From Dechloromonas sp. CZR5 (GTDB lineage Bacteria > Pseudomonadota > Gammaproteobacteria > Burkholderiales > Rhodocyclaceae): a stretch of DNA of 64,000 nt. Positions 36,766-46,183 of the stretch are shown piece after piece. The notes beneath the pieces were generated by a model that had not been told where the DNA came from, did not search any database, and worked only from the letters and a program-made list of their open reading frames with translations. The stretch covers positions 62,001 through 126,000 of the forward strand of contig NZ_VUYQ01000001.1 of assembly GCF_008711155.1 (NCBI RefSeq), in the 5' to 3' direction. Position 1 is the first letter of the stretch, and every line of letters starts with the position of its first letter. The translations under genes and the position numbers were made by a program.

Positions 36766-38199
36766 TTAGTTGATTTGGTGCTCGCCGACGCGGACGATCT
36801 TCAGCGTGTTGGTACCGCCCGCCGTGCCGATCGGTTCGCCGATGGTGAGCACGATCAGGTCGCCCTTTTCCACGACGCCACGGTCGATCAGCAGTTGTTC
36901 CGCCTCGGCCAGCAGGCGGTCGCGGTCGCTGTGCTGCTGGGTCATCTGCAAGGCACAGACCTCGCGGTAGAGGGCCATACGGGCGACGGCGTCGGCATCC
37001 GGGGTGAGCGCGTAGATCGGTACGCCGCAGTTGATGCGGCTCATCCACAGGGCGGTCGAGCCGGACTGGGTCAGCGCCGCGATGGCCTTGACCTTGAGGT
37101 GGTGCGCGGTCCAGATCGCCGCCATGGCGATGGACTGGTCGATACGGGTGAATACGCGGTCGAGGAATTCGCGGTCGAGGGTGACTTCCGCCGAGCGTTC
37201 GGCCTCGATGCAGATGCGGGCCATCGATTCGACGGTGTCGACCGGGTATTTGCCGCTCGCCGTCTCGGCCGACAGCATCACCGCGTCGGTGCCGTCGAGC
37301 ACGGCGTTGGCGACGTCGGAGACTTCGGCACGGGTCGGCACCGGCGAGGAGATCATTGACTCCATCATCTGCGTGGCGGTGATGGTCAGCTTGTTGCGGT
37401 CGCGCGCCATGCGGATCATCTTTTTCTGCAGGGCCGGGACGCTGGCGTCACCGACTTCGACAGCCAGGTCGCCGCGGGCGACCATGATGCCGTCGGAGGC
37501 ATCGAGGATTTCGGAGAGGTTGGTGATGGCCTCGACTCGCTCGATCTTGGCGATCAGGACGGCCTGGCTGCCGGCAGCGCGCAGCAGCTGGCGGGCCATG
37601 TACATGTCAGCGGCGCTTTTCGGGAAGGAGACGGCGACGAAATCGACGCCAATCTGGGCCGCCGTCTTGATGTCTTCCATGTCCTTCGCGGTCAGTGCCG
37701 GGGCAGTCAGGCCGCCGCCCTGGCGGTTGATGCCCTTGTTGTTGGACAGCTCGCCACCGACCAGCACTTGGGTATGAATCTCGTTGCCGCGGACGAGCAG
37801 TACCTCGAGCTTGAGGCGCCCATCGTCGAGCAGCAGGATGTCGCCACTGACGACGTCCTTGGGCAAATCCTTGTAGTCGAGGCCGACGCGCTCCTGGTTG
37901 CCGAGCGGGCAGGCGGCATCGAGGATGAAGGAGTCGCCGATGCCCAGCGTGATCCTGTTGTTCTCGAATTTGCCGACGCGGATTTTCGGGCCTTGCAGGT
38001 CGCCGAGGATGCCGACGGTGCGCCCCAGCTTGGCGGCGGCGGCACGAATGCCATCGGCGCGGGCCTTGTGGTCCTCGGCCGTACCGTGCGAGAAGTTCAT
38101 GCGCACGACGTCGATGCCGGCTCGCACCAGGCGTTCGAGGGTTTCCTGGGATGAAGATGCGGGGCCTAGCGTGGCGACGATCTTGGTATGGCGCGACAT
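36766..38199 (-). CDS. pyk: Pyruvate kinase
   Basis: Glycolytic enzyme converting phosphoenolpyruvate and ADP to pyruvate and ATP. 477 residues from ATG 38199 (MSRHTKIVATLGPASSS), with GGGAGACAACCG upstream; the 23-codon ORF extension is not used. Motifs: RMNFSHGTAEDH, the active-site IAKIERVEAITNL, MVARGDLAVEVG, TATQMMESMISSPVPTRAEVSDVANAV. C-terminal domain ends GTAGGTNTLKIVRVG. Sits between pgk and fba. Confidence 0.96.
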   Translation of the reverse strand: MSRHTKIVATLGPASSSQETLERLVRAGIDVVRMNFSHGTAEDHKARADGIRAAAAKLGRTVGILGDLQGPKIRVGKFENNRITLGIGDSFILDAACPLGNQERVGLDYKDLPKDVVSGDILLLDDGRLKLEVLLVRGNEIHTQVLVGGELSNNKGINRQGGGLTAPALTAKDMEDIKTAAQIGVDFVAVSFPKSAADMYMARQLLRAAGSQAVLIAKIERVEAITNLSEILDASDGIMVARGDLAVEVGDASVPALQKKMIRMARDRNKLTITATQMMESMISSPVPTRAEVSDVANAVLDGTDAVMLSAETASGKYPVDTVESMARICIEAERSAEVTLDREFLDRVFTRIDQSIAMAAIWTAHHLKVKAIAALTQSGSTALWMSRINCGVPIYALTPDADAVARMALYREVCALQMTQQHSDRDRLLAEAEQLLIDRGVVEKGDLIVLTIGEPIGTAGGTNTLKIVRVGEHQIN

Positions 38200-38241
38200 C
38201 GGTTGTCTCCCTGTCGGATGGGCTTTTAGGTCGGTCGGGTG

Positions 38242-38266
38242 GCCGGCCCCGGCGTGCGGGGCCGGC
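38242..38266 (-). terminator. GC hairpin between pgk and pyk
   Basis: GCCGGCCCC (38242-38250) / GGGGCCGGC (38258-38266), perfect 9-bp stem with 7-base loop, 15 bases past the pgk stop. Without a U-run it more likely slows or partly attenuates transcription into pyk than stops it. Confidence 0.45.
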
Positions 38267-38280
38267 ACAAGGGGCGAAGA

Positions 38281-39462
38281 TTACGCGGCGCGCTCTTCAA
38301 GAACGGCGATGGCCGGCAGGGTCTTGCCTTCGAGGAATTCCAGGAAGGCGCCGCCGCCGGTGGAGATGTAGCCGACGTCGTCGTGGATGTGGAACTTGGC
38401 GATGGCGGCCAGCGTGTCACCGCCGCCGGCGATGGAGAAGGCCTCGGAGTGGGCGATGGCCGAGGCCATCATCTTGGTGCCGCCGGCGAATTGCGGCAGT
38501 TCGAAGACGCCGACCGGGCCGTTCCAGACGATGGTGCCGGCGTTGGCGATGACTTCGGCGAGCTTGGCGGCGGTTTTCGGGCCGACGTCGAGGATGCGGT
38601 CGTTGGCGTGCACATCGTCAACCGAGATCTTGTTGGCGCGGGCCAGGGCGGACACTTCGTCGGCGACGACGACGTCGGTCGGCAGCGGCACTTCGGCGCC
38701 GCGTTCCTTCATGATGTCCATGATGGCATGGGCCTCCTTGACCAGGTCCGGCTCGGCCAGCGACTGCCCGATGCGCTTGCCGTCGGCGAGCAGGAAGGTG
38801 TTGGCGATGCCGCCGCCGACGATCAGCTGGTCGACCTTGTCGGCCAGCGACTTGAGGATGGTCAGCTTGGACGAGACCTTGGAGCCGCCGACGATGGCGA
38901 CCAGCGGGCGCTTCGGATTGTGCAGGGCCTTGGACAGGGCGTCGATCTCGGCGCCCATCAGGATGCCGGCACAGGCGACGGGGGCGTACTTGGCGATGCC
39001 GTGGGTGGTGGCTTCGGCGCGGTGAGCGGTACCGAAGGCATCATTGACGTAGATGTCGCACAGCTTGGCCATCTTCTGGGCCAGTTCCTCGTTGTTTTTC
39101 TTCTCGCCCTTGTTGACGCGGCAGTTTTCGAGCAGGACGACTTCGCCCGGCTTGACCTCGAAGCCGCCATCGACCCAGTCGGTGATCAGGCGTACCGAGG
39201 TGTGCAGCATCTGGCCGAGGCGCACGGCAACCGGCATCAGGCTGTCTTCGTGATTCAGCTGGCCTTCGGTCGGGCGGCCGAGGTGGGAGGTGACCATGAC
39301 GGCCGCCCCCTTCTCCAGGCAGTACTTGATCGACGGCAGCGAGGCACGGATGCGGGTGTCCTCGGTGATGTTGCCGGCTTCGTCCTGCGGCACGTTGAGG
39401 TCGGCGCGGATGAAGACGCGCTTGCCGGAAACATCGAGGTCGGTCAGCTTGATGACGTTCAT
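38281..39462 (-). CDS. pgk: Phosphoglycerate kinase
   Basis: Interconverts 1,3-bisphosphoglycerate and 3-phosphoglycerate. 393 residues. [69 protein letters not shown], and the nucleotide site [29 protein letters not shown] precedes the ATG. 21 bases after epd. Confidence 0.97.
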   Translation of the reverse strand: MNVIKLTDLDVSGKRVFIRADLNVPQDEAGNITEDTRIRASLPSIKYCLEKGAAVMVTSHLGRPTEGQLNHEDSLMPVAVRLGQMLHTSVRLITDWVDGGFEVKPGEVVLLENCRVNKGEKKNNEELAQKMAKLCDIYVNDAFGTAHRAEATTHGIAKYAPVACAGILMGAEIDALSKALHNPKRPLVAIVGGSKVSSKLTILKSLADKVDQLIVGGGIANTFLLADGKRIGQSLAEPDLVKEAHAIMDIMKERGAEVPLPTDVVVADEVSALARANKISVDDVHANDRILDVGPKTAAKLAEVIANAGTIVWNGPVGVFELPQFAGGTKMMASAIAHSEAFSIAGGGDTLAAIAKFHIHDDVGYISTGGGAFLEFLEGKTLPAIAVLEERAA

Positions 39463-39483
39463 GGGTTATCTCCTGAGTTTTGG

Positions 39484-40533
39484 TTAGGTTGGATTCTGTG
39501 GCCCGTGCGTTTGCCAGAGTTGCGACCAATGGTCGGCCACTTCGAGCATGCGGTTGGCGAACCCCCATTCGTTGTCGAACCAGACGAAGAGGTTGACCAG
39601 ATGCGTGCCGGCGGTGCGCGTCTGGCTGCCGTCGACAATGGCCGAATGGGGATCGTGGTTGAAATCGATCGAGGCGTGCGCCGCCTCGGAATAGGCGACC
39701 AGCCGCTTGAGCGGGCCGCGCGCGGCGTTGCCGAGCAAGGCGTTGATGCTGTGGGCCGATACCGGACGCTGCGTGCTGATGGTCAGATCGATGGCCGAGA
39801 CATTGGTGGTCGGCACGCGGATCGCCTTGGCCTGCACCCGGCCGGCCAGTTGCGGCAGCAGGCGCTCGACGCCGCGGGCCAGCCCGGTCGACACCGGGAT
39901 GATCGACTGCATCGCGGAACGGGTGCGGCGCAAGTCGTCGTGGTGGTAGCCGTCGATCAGCGGCTGGTCGTTCATCACCGAATGCAGGGTGCTGAGCAGG
40001 GCCTGCTCGATGCCGACTTCGCGGTCGAGCAGATCGAGGATGGGGACGATGGCGTTGGTCGTACACGAGGCGGCCGAGACCAGTTTTTCGTTGCCGTGCA
40101 GGCTGTCCTGATTGATGCCGGCGATGATGGTCGCATCGACATCGTCGGCGCTGGCACCCGGGTGCGAGAGCAGCAGGCGGGGGCAGCCCGCCTCGAGAAA
40201 GCCGGCCAGTTCGCTGCGTCGGCCGTATACACCGGAACATTCGACGAGCAGGTCGATGTCTCCCCAGCGCACCGCGTCGGGCGTGCGGGCGTGCGTGACG
40301 CGGATGGCGTGATTGTCGATCAGCAGTTTGCCGTCCACCGCTTCGACCAGGCCGGGAAAACGGCCATGCGTCGAGTCGTAGCGGGTCAGGTAGGCCATGC
40401 TGTCGAGGTTGGCCGGTTCGTTGATGGCGACAACCTGCAGGTTGTGCGCGACCGGGGACTCCAGCAGCGCGCGCAGGAAGCAGCGGCCGATGCGGCCGTA
40501 TCCGTTTATGGCAAGTCGTTTGGGCTTCAGCAA
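39484..40533 (-). CDS. epd: Erythrose-4-phosphate dehydrogenase (GAPDH family)
   Basis: NAD enzyme oxidising erythrose-4-phosphate toward pyridoxal phosphate synthesis. 349 residues. LAINGYGRIGRCFLRALLES, YDSTHGRFPG, catalytic Cys in SAASCTTNAIVP, HSVMNDQPLIDGYH and DDLRRTRSAMQSIIPVSTGL. The last two are characteristic of Epd rather than glycolytic GAPDH. The start is TTG at 40533, one base after the stop of the upstream gene; no strong ribosome site, so coupling is likely. A second, glycolytic gapA is 0.6 kb upstream. Confidence 0.88.
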   Translation of the reverse strand: MLKPKRLAINGYGRIGRCFLRALLESPVAHNLQVVAINEPANLDSMAYLTRYDSTHGRFPGLVEAVDGKLLIDNHAIRVTHARTPDAVRWGDIDLLVECSGVYGRRSELAGFLEAGCPRLLLSHPGASADDVDATIIAGINQDSLHGNEKLVSAASCTTNAIVPILDLLDREVGIEQALLSTLHSVMNDQPLIDGYHHDDLRRTRSAMQSIIPVSTGLARGVERLLPQLAGRVQAKAIRVPTTNVSAIDLTISTQRPVSAHSINALLGNAARGPLKRLVAYSEAAHASIDFNHDPHSAIVDGSQTRTAGTHLVNLFVWFDNEWGFANRMLEVADHWSQLWQTHGPQNPT

Positions 40534-40534
40534 C

Positions 40535-40996
40535 TTAGTTGGCGGCCTGGGCCGGCTCCTTCTTGGCTTCTTCGCTGTCCGCGGCGAAGCCGGTTTCGTT
40601 CGGATCGTAACGCACTTCGGCGACTTCGAGCGGCTCCCTCGGCAAGCAAATGCTGAGAAGGCCGACGCCGAAGATGCTGGAGTCGGAGTAGAAGATCACT
40701 GTGCCCTGTCCCTTGAAATGCTGCTTCGTGCGCGCCTTGTCTGTACCGAAAAAGAACGGGATGAGATGCTTTCCGGTGCAGTAGGCATGTTGTGAAGTCG
40801 GCTTGCCGAGGATCGCTGCCGCATCGGCATACTTCATTCCGGGCTCGACTTTGGCGAAGGGGCTGTCGGCCGACGGTGTCGCGGCGATGACGGCTTGCTC
40901 GCCTTCGGCGTATTGTTTTTCGTCGGCGGCCAGGGTGGGCAGGGTCGGCGAGAGACAAAGGGCTGCAACGGTGAGGCGGGCGAAACGTGTTTGCAT
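40535..40996 (-). CDS. Secreted OmlA/SmpA-like small protein, paralogue of the lipoprotein at 44.4 kb
   Basis: 153 residues from ATG 40996. Signal peptide 1-24 (LTVAALCLSPTLPTLAA). The core, YCTGKHLIPFFFGTDKAR ... FKGQGTVIFYSDSSIF, matches the pattern YITGKAWIPFYFGSDRAR ... YKGKGRLIFSQNAGF in the lipoprotein at 44380-45090. The preceding GMKYADAAAILGKPT also resembles SmpA/OmlA-type segments (GMSRQQAMDAAGPPT). Function unknown, envelope location predicted. Wedged between gapA and epd, stop one base before the epd TTG. Confidence 0.75.
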   Translation of the reverse strand: MQTRFARLTVAALCLSPTLPTLAADEKQYAEGEQAVIAATPSADSPFAKVEPGMKYADAAAILGKPTSQHAYCTGKHLIPFFFGTDKARTKQHFKGQGTVIFYSDSSIFGVGLLSICLPREPLEVAEVRYDPNETGFAADSEEAKKEPAQAAN

Positions 40997-41047
40997 CTTG
41001 ATCTTCTGCTCGCGTGTAGTGACTTGGCTCTCTCCGGCTTGAAACAA

Positions 41048-41071
41048 CTCGCCCCGCAACAGCGGGGCGAG
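41048..41071 (-). terminator. Hairpin after gapA
   Basis: Perfect 10-bp stem CTCGCCCCGC (41048-41057) / GCGGGGCGAG (41062-41071), 4-base loop, followed on the minus strand by TTGTTTC. It lies 19 bases past the gapA stop; probably a terminator or attenuator before the small secreted protein and epd. Confidence 0.7.
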
Positions 41072-41089
41072 GGGTACAGCTTATGGGTC

Positions 41090-42118
41090 TTACTTGGCGG
41101 CCATCCAGGCGCGGGCGGCGTCGAGCATGCGGCAGGAGTAGCCCCACTCGTTGTCGTACCAGGCCAGGACCTTGACCAGCACGGAACCGTCTTCACCCTT
41201 GATGACGCGGGTCTGGGTGGCGTCGAAGGTGGAGGAGACGGTGGTGTGGTTGAAGTCGGACGATACCAGCGGCTCGTTGTTGACGTCGAGGATACCCTTC
41301 AACGGGCCGTTGGCAGCAGCGGTCATCAAGGCGTTGATTTCTTCCTTGGTGGTGGCGCGCTCGGCAGTGAAGGTCAGGTCGACCAGCGAGACGTTGATGG
41401 TCGGCACGCGCAGGGCGAAACCGTCGACCTTGCCAACCAGTTGCGGCAGCACCAGGCCGACAGCCTTGGCGGCACCGGTCTTGGTCGGGATGATGTTGGC
41501 AGCAGCGGCGCGGGCGCGGCGCAGGTCCTTGTGGCGGACGTCAACGGTCACCTGGTCGTTGGTGTAGGCGTGGATGGTGGTCATCAGGCCTTGCTTGATA
41601 CCGATGGCGTCGGACAGGATCTTGGCGACCGGGGCCAGGCAGTTGGTGGTGCAGGAAGCGTTGGAGACGACGGTCATGTCGGCCTTCAGGGCGCCTTCGT
41701 TAACACCCATGACGATGGTGGTGTCGACGTCGTCGCCGCCCGGGGCGGAGATCAGCACGCGCTTGGCGCCTTGCTCGAGCAGGGCGGCTGCCTTGGCCTT
41801 GGTGGTGTAGGCACCGGTACATTCGAGCAGCAGGTCGACGCCGTGCTTGGACCAGTCGATGTCCTTCGGGTTCTTGGTCGAATAGAACGGAATCTTTTTG
41901 CCGTCGATGATGATGCAGTTCTCGCCTTCGGTTTCCACGGAGGTGCGGAAGCGGCCGTGCGTGGTGTCGTACTTCAGCAGGTGGGCGTTGGTGGTCAGGT
42001 CACCGGAGGCGTTGATCGCCACGACCTCGAACTCGTTCTGCAGGCCCTGCTCGTAGATGGCGCGCAGCGTGCAGCGACCGATACGACCGAAACCGTTGAT
42101 TGCAACCTTGATAGCCAT
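41090..42118 (-). CDS. gapA: Glyceraldehyde-3-phosphate dehydrogenase
   Basis: Glycolytic and Calvin-type GAPDH, 342 residues. [27 protein letters not shown], catalytic Cys in [40 protein letters not shown], and [14 protein letters not shown]. 30 bases after tkt on the same strand, thus the tkt-gapA pair. Confidence 0.97.
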   Translation of the reverse strand: MAIKVAINGFGRIGRCTLRAIYEQGLQNEFEVVAINASGDLTTNAHLLKYDTTHGRFRTSVETEGENCIIIDGKKIPFYSTKNPKDIDWSKHGVDLLLECTGAYTTKAKAAALLEQGAKRVLISAPGGDDVDTTIVMGVNEGALKADMTVVSNASCTTNCLAPVAKILSDAIGIKQGLMTTIHAYTNDQVTVDVRHKDLRRARAAAANIIPTKTGAAKAVGLVLPQLVGKVDGFALRVPTINVSLVDLTFTAERATTKEEINALMTAAANGPLKGILDVNNEPLVSSDFNHTTVSSTFDATQTRVIKGEDGSVLVKVLAWYDNEWGYSCRMLDAARAWMAAK

Positions 42119-42148
42119 GTGTTTTTCCTCTCTGCGTTAAGTATCAAA

Positions 42149-44155
42149 TCAGGACAACAGCGCCTTCGCCGTAGAAACGACGTTGGCGACGGTGAAACCG
42201 AACATGTCGAACAGCTGGTTGGCCGGGGCGGACTCGCCGAAGCGGTCGATGCCGATCACGGCGCCATGCAGGCCGACGTACTTGCGCCAGAAGTCCGGGT
42301 GAGCGGCTTCGATGGCGATGCGCTTCTTGCAGCCGCCGAGCACGGAGGCCTTGTATTCGGCACTCTGGCGGTCGAAAACGTTGGAGCAGGGCATCGAGAC
42401 GACGCGGGTCTTGATGCCTTCACCGGCCAGTGCGGCCTGAGCGTCGAGTGCCAGCTTGATTTCGGAGCCGGTGGCGATGAAGGTGATCTGCGCTTCGCCA
42501 TCGGCTTCGGACAGCACGTAGCCGCCCTTGGCGATGTCGGCGTCGCTTGCCTTCTGGGTGACGGTCGGCAGGTTCTGACGCGACAGGGCGAGGATGCTCG
42601 GACCATCGGTGCGCTCGACCGCAGCGGTCCAGGCGATGGCTGTTTCGGTCGCATCGGCCGGGCGCCAGACGTCGAGGTTCGGGATGATGCGCATCGACGG
42701 AATGTGCTCGACCGGCTGGTGCGTCGGACCGTCTTCGCCCAGACCGATGGAGTCATGGGTATAGACCATGATCTGGCGCTGCTTCATCAGCGCGGCCATG
42801 CGGATGGCGTTGCGGGCGTAGTCGGAGAAGACCAGGAAGGTCGCAGTGTAGGGAATCAGGCCGCCGTGCAACGCGATGCCGTTGGCGATGGCGGTCATGC
42901 CAAATTCGCGTACGCCGTAGTAGCAGTAGTTGCCGCCTTCGGTGCGGGTGACGCCCTTGCTGCCCTTGACGAAGGTCAGGTTGGAACCGGCCAGGTCGGC
43001 CGAGCCGCCGAAGATTTCCGGCACGGCCGGGACCAGCGCGGCGATGGCGTTTTGCGAAGCCTTGCGCGAGGCGATGTTCTCGGCCTTCTCGCGGCAGCTG
43101 GCGATGTAGGCGGCCTTGGTGGCTTCCCAGCTGGCAGGCAGTTCGGCCTTCATCACGCGGCGCTCGAACTCGGCTGCTTCGGCCGGGAAGGTGGCGCGGT
43201 AGGCGGCGAAGCGCTTGTCCCAGTTTTCCTGGAAGACGGCACCGGCCGGTTTGCGATTCCAGGCGGCGTAAACGTCGGCCGGGATTTCGAAAGCCGGGTG
43301 ATTCCAGCCGATGTATTCGCGGGCCGCGGCGATTTCGTCCTTGCCGAGCGGTGCACCGTGGCAGTCGTGCGAACCCTGCTTGTTCGGCGAACCAGCACCG
43401 ATCGTGGTCTTGCAGCAGATCAGGCTCGGCTTGTCGCCGACGGCCTTGGCGGCGAGCAGGGCTTTTTCGATGGCGTCGGCGTCATGACCGTCAACAGCCG
43501 GAATGACGTGCCAGCCGTAGGACTCGAAACGTTTCGGGATGTCTTCGGTGAACCAGCCTTCGACATGGCCGTCGATCGAAATGCCGTTGTCGTCCCAGAA
43601 AGCGATCAGCTTGCCCAAGCCAAGGGTGCCGGCCAGCGAGCAGGCTTCGTGCGAAACGCCTTCCATCAGGCAGCCATCGCCCATGAAGACGAAGGTGTTG
43701 TGATTGACGATCTCGTGGCCCGGCTTGTTGAACTCGGCGGCCAGCACCCTTTCGGCCAGCGCGAAGCCGACGGCGTTGGTGATGCCCTGGCCGAGCGGGC
43801 CGGTGGTGGTCTCGACGCCCGGGGTGTAGCCGTATTCCGGGTGGCCCGGCGTCCTGGCGTGCAGCTGGCGGAAGTTCTTGATGTCGTCGATCGAGACGTC
43901 ATAGCCGCTCAGGTGCAGCAGCGAGTAGATCAGCATCGAGCCGTGGCCGTTCGACAGCACGAAGCGGTCGCGGTCGGCCCACTGCGGGTTGGCCGGGTTG
44001 TGGCGCAGGTGACGTCGCCAGAGGACTTCGGCGATCTCGGCCATGCCCATCGGGGCGCCCGGGTGTCCGGAATTCGCCTGCTGGACGGCGTCCATGGCGA
44101 GGGCGCGGATGGCGCCAGTCAAGGGTGAAAACTTGGGAGTGTTGCTGACGCTCAT
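42149..44155 (-). CDS. tkt: Transketolase
   Basis: Thiamine-diphosphate enzyme moving two-carbon ketol units in the pentose phosphate and Calvin pathways. 668 residues. [34 protein letters not shown], the cofactor motif [59 protein letters not shown]. Complete. It follows a 224-base gap with two hairpins downstream of the lipoprotein gene. Confidence 0.97.
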   Translation of the reverse strand: MSVSNTPKFSPLTGAIRALAMDAVQQANSGHPGAPMGMAEIAEVLWRRHLRHNPANPQWADRDRFVLSNGHGSMLIYSLLHLSGYDVSIDDIKNFRQLHARTPGHPEYGYTPGVETTTGPLGQGITNAVGFALAERVLAAEFNKPGHEIVNHNTFVFMGDGCLMEGVSHEACSLAGTLGLGKLIAFWDDNGISIDGHVEGWFTEDIPKRFESYGWHVIPAVDGHDADAIEKALLAAKAVGDKPSLICCKTTIGAGSPNKQGSHDCHGAPLGKDEIAAAREYIGWNHPAFEIPADVYAAWNRKPAGAVFQENWDKRFAAYRATFPAEAAEFERRVMKAELPASWEATKAAYIASCREKAENIASRKASQNAIAALVPAVPEIFGGSADLAGSNLTFVKGSKGVTRTEGGNYCYYGVREFGMTAIANGIALHGGLIPYTATFLVFSDYARNAIRMAALMKQRQIMVYTHDSIGLGEDGPTHQPVEHIPSMRIIPNLDVWRPADATETAIAWTAAVERTDGPSILALSRQNLPTVTQKASDADIAKGGYVLSEADGEAQITFIATGSEIKLALDAQAALAGEGIKTRVVSMPCSNVFDRQSAEYKASVLGGCKKRIAIEAAHPDFWRKYVGLHGAVIGIDRFGESAPANQLFDMFGFTVANVVSTAKALLS

Positions 44156-44335
44156 GTTCCGGAAATCCAGCCTGCTGAAAAGCCTAAATTATCCGGGAAA
44201 ACCCTTTTTTTGGGTAGGGCGCGAGGCCAATAAGGCAGGCTTTTCGGGCCTGCTTTCGATCAGATTTGCTGAATCCTGGGATCAGTACCAATCGTCGTCA
44301 GGACGGCATGATCATGGTATGGATGTTGGCCGTTA

Positions 44336-44370
44336 CGCTGCACCCGGTTTTCGGGCGGCCGGGTGCAGCG
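44336..44370 (-). terminator. Hairpin after the lipoprotein gene
   Basis: CGCTGCACCCGG (44336-44347) / CCGGGTGCAGCG (44359-44370), perfect 12-bp stem with an 11-base loop, starting nine bases past the stop. A second stem, AAGGCAGGC/GCCTGCTTT (44232-44256), lies between it and tkt. Neither has a good U-run on the minus strand. Confidence 0.55.
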
Positions 44371-44379
44371 GATGAGCGC

Positions 44380-45090
44380 TTACCGGTAACCAGTATCCTT
44401 GTCGCTGTGGATGATCCAGGTCAGGTAGAAGTCCGTGCCGAAGCCCGCATTCTGCGAGAAGATCAGCCGGCCCTTGCCCTTGTAGGCCATTTCCCAACGC
44501 GCCCGGTCACTGCCGAAATAGAACGGAATCCAGGCCTTGCCGGTGATGTAGGCGCCCTGGTCGGTCGGCGGCCCGGCTGCGTCCATGGCTTGCTGGCGCG
44601 ACATGCCGATGCGCAGCTTGGTGAAGGTGGTGCCGCCAGCCGGAACGCCGGTGATTTCGCCGTCCCATTCACGTTCCCCCTTGACCATCGTGCCTTGGCC
44701 GGACTGGACCTGACTGATGTCGGTCACCGGCTTGTTGGCGGAAATGTCGTAGGGGCCGTGCATCAGCCGGCCGCTGCGCGCGGCGGGTGTGGCCGCTGCC
44801 GGGGCAGGGGCGGCCGCCGCGGCCGGCTTGGCCGGCTCGCAGTCGACCGGCTTTTCGGCAGTCTTGTTCTTGGCGTTCTTGGCGCTCTTGGACTTGTCCG
44901 TCTTTTTCTTGGCCTTGGGGTCTTCCGGCGGACATTCGGGCTTGGCCGGCGCCGGGGCGGAGGCCTGCTGTTGCGTTGCTGCTGCGGGTGCCGGCGCCGC
45001 GGCGGCTTCTTCGGACTTGGGCTCGTTGCTCTTGCAGCCGGCAACCAATGCGCCGGCGGCGAAGATGAGCGCGAGGGTGGTTTTGTTCAT
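44380..45090 (-). CDS. Lipoprotein with Ala/Pro/Lys linker and OmlA/SmpA-like C-terminal domain
   Basis: 236 residues. Signal peptide with lipobox LVAGC (Cys19), mature start CKSNEPKSEE (not an Asp at +2, so outer-membrane sorting is expected). Residues 25-105 are a low-complexity Ala/Pro/Gln and Lys-rich linker with two CxP-type cysteines (PECPPED; VDCEPAK). The C-terminal domain (about 150-230) has GMSRQQAMDAAGPPT and ITGKAWIPFYFGSDRARWEMAY. Paralogue of 40535-40996. It lies between fbp and tkt. Function unknown. Confidence 0.8.
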   Translation of the reverse strand: MNKTTLALIFAAGALVAGCKSNEPKSEEAAAAPAPAAATQQQASAPAPAKPECPPEDPKAKKKTDKSKSAKNAKNKTAEKPVDCEPAKPAAAAAPAPAAATPAARSGRLMHGPYDISANKPVTDISQVQSGQGTMVKGEREWDGEITGVPAGGTTFTKLRIGMSRQQAMDAAGPPTDQGAYITGKAWIPFYFGSDRARWEMAYKGKGRLIFSQNAGFGTDFYLTWIIHSDKDTGYR

Positions 45091-45133
45091 CGCGGTCGTC
45101 CTATGACGTTGGGGAAGGCGTGAATGTAGCAGT

Positions 45134-46150
45134 TCAGGCGGTGTGATAGCCAGTGACCCGGTCGACTTCGTTTTTCGAGCCGAGGATGACCGGCACGCGC
45201 TGGTGCAGGCTGTCGGGCTGGATGTCGAGGATGCGCCGGCGGCCGGTGGTTGCCGCGCCGCCCGCCTGCTCGACCAGGAAAGCCATCGGGTTGGCTTCGT
45301 ACATCAGGCGCAGCTTGCCGCCCTTGTCCTTGAGCTTGCTGTCCATCGGGTACATGAAGATGCCGCCGCGGGTCATGATGCGATGCACGTCGGCGACCAT
45401 GGAGGCGACCCAGCGCATGTTGTAGTCCTTGCTGAGCGGCCCCTCCTTGCCCGCCTGCATTTCGGCGACGTAGCGCTGGACCGGCGCTTCCCAGAAGCGC
45501 TGGTTCGACATGTTGATGGCGAATTCCTTGGTGTCGGCCGGAATCTGCACGTTTTCCTGGGTCAGGATGAACTGGCCCTGCTCGCGGTCCAGCGTGAACA
45601 CGACGACGCCGTCGCCGACGGTCAGCACGAGCAGCGTGGTCGGGCCATAGACGGCGTAACCGGCGGCAACCTGGGTCGTGCCGGGCTGCAGGAAGGCCTG
45701 TTCGGCCGCTTCCGGGGTGCTCAGGTCGGCGCCGTCCGGGCATTTCAGCACCGAGAAGATGGTGCCGATGGAAACGTTGACGTCGATGTTGGACGAGCCG
45801 TCGAGCGGGTCGAAGGTGAGCAGGTATTCGCCCTTGGGGAAACGATGGGGAACGAGGTGCGGCAGGTCCATTTCCTCGGAGGCCATGGCGGCGAGGTGGC
45901 CGCCCCATTCGTTGGCGTCGAGCAGGATGTCGTTGGACAGTACGTCGAGCTTCTTCTGCGCCTCGCCCTGCACATTGTCGCTGCCGGCTTCGCCGAGCAC
46001 GCCGCCGAGACCGCCCTTGCCGATGGCGATGGAGATGGCCTGGCAGGCGCGGGAAACGATGTCGATCAGCAGCTTCAGATCGCCGGTGATGACACCCTTG
46101 TTGCGTTGCTCTTCGGTGAGATAGCGCGCCAGCGTGCGTTGCTGTGCCAT
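45134..46150 (-). CDS. fbp: Class I fructose-1,6-bisphosphatase
   Basis: Gluconeogenic and Calvin-cycle phosphatase, 338 residues. Metal and substrate residues in [53 protein letters not shown], and [27 protein letters not shown] before the ATG. First metabolic gene of the cluster; a PAS-GGDEF-EAL gene ends 33 bases upstream on the same strand. Confidence 0.97.
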   Translation of the reverse strand: MAQQRTLARYLTEEQRNKGVITGDLKLLIDIVSRACQAISIAIGKGGLGGVLGEAGSDNVQGEAQKKLDVLSNDILLDANEWGGHLAAMASEEMDLPHLVPHRFPKGEYLLTFDPLDGSSNIDVNVSIGTIFSVLKCPDGADLSTPEAAEQAFLQPGTTQVAAGYAVYGPTTLLVLTVGDGVVVFTLDREQGQFILTQENVQIPADTKEFAINMSNQRFWEAPVQRYVAEMQAGKEGPLSKDYNMRWVASMVADVHRIMTRGGIFMYPMDSKLKDKGGKLRLMYEANPMAFLVEQAGGAATTGRRRILDIQPDSLHQRVPVILGSKNEVDRVTGYHTA

Positions 46151-46183
46151 GAAAACTCCTGCGTCCGTGACAAAGGCGCGATT

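Noticed and set aside
38239..40656. 805-residue plus-strand open frame over pgk and epd
   Set aside because: Antisense to pgk and epd, no recognisable motif, no ribosome site.
40895..44128. 1077-residue plus-strand open frame over gapA and tkt
   Set aside because: Shadow of two unmistakable enzymes on the minus strand; composition (Gly/Val/Asp/Gln/His-rich) is typical of antisense frames in high-GC DNA.
44250..44272. A GCTTTCGAT stretch resembling half of the TctD-type repeat
   Set aside because: The second half (CAGATTTGCTG) does not match, it sits within a hairpin arm after the lipoprotein gene, and no -10-like hexamer follows at 9 bp.
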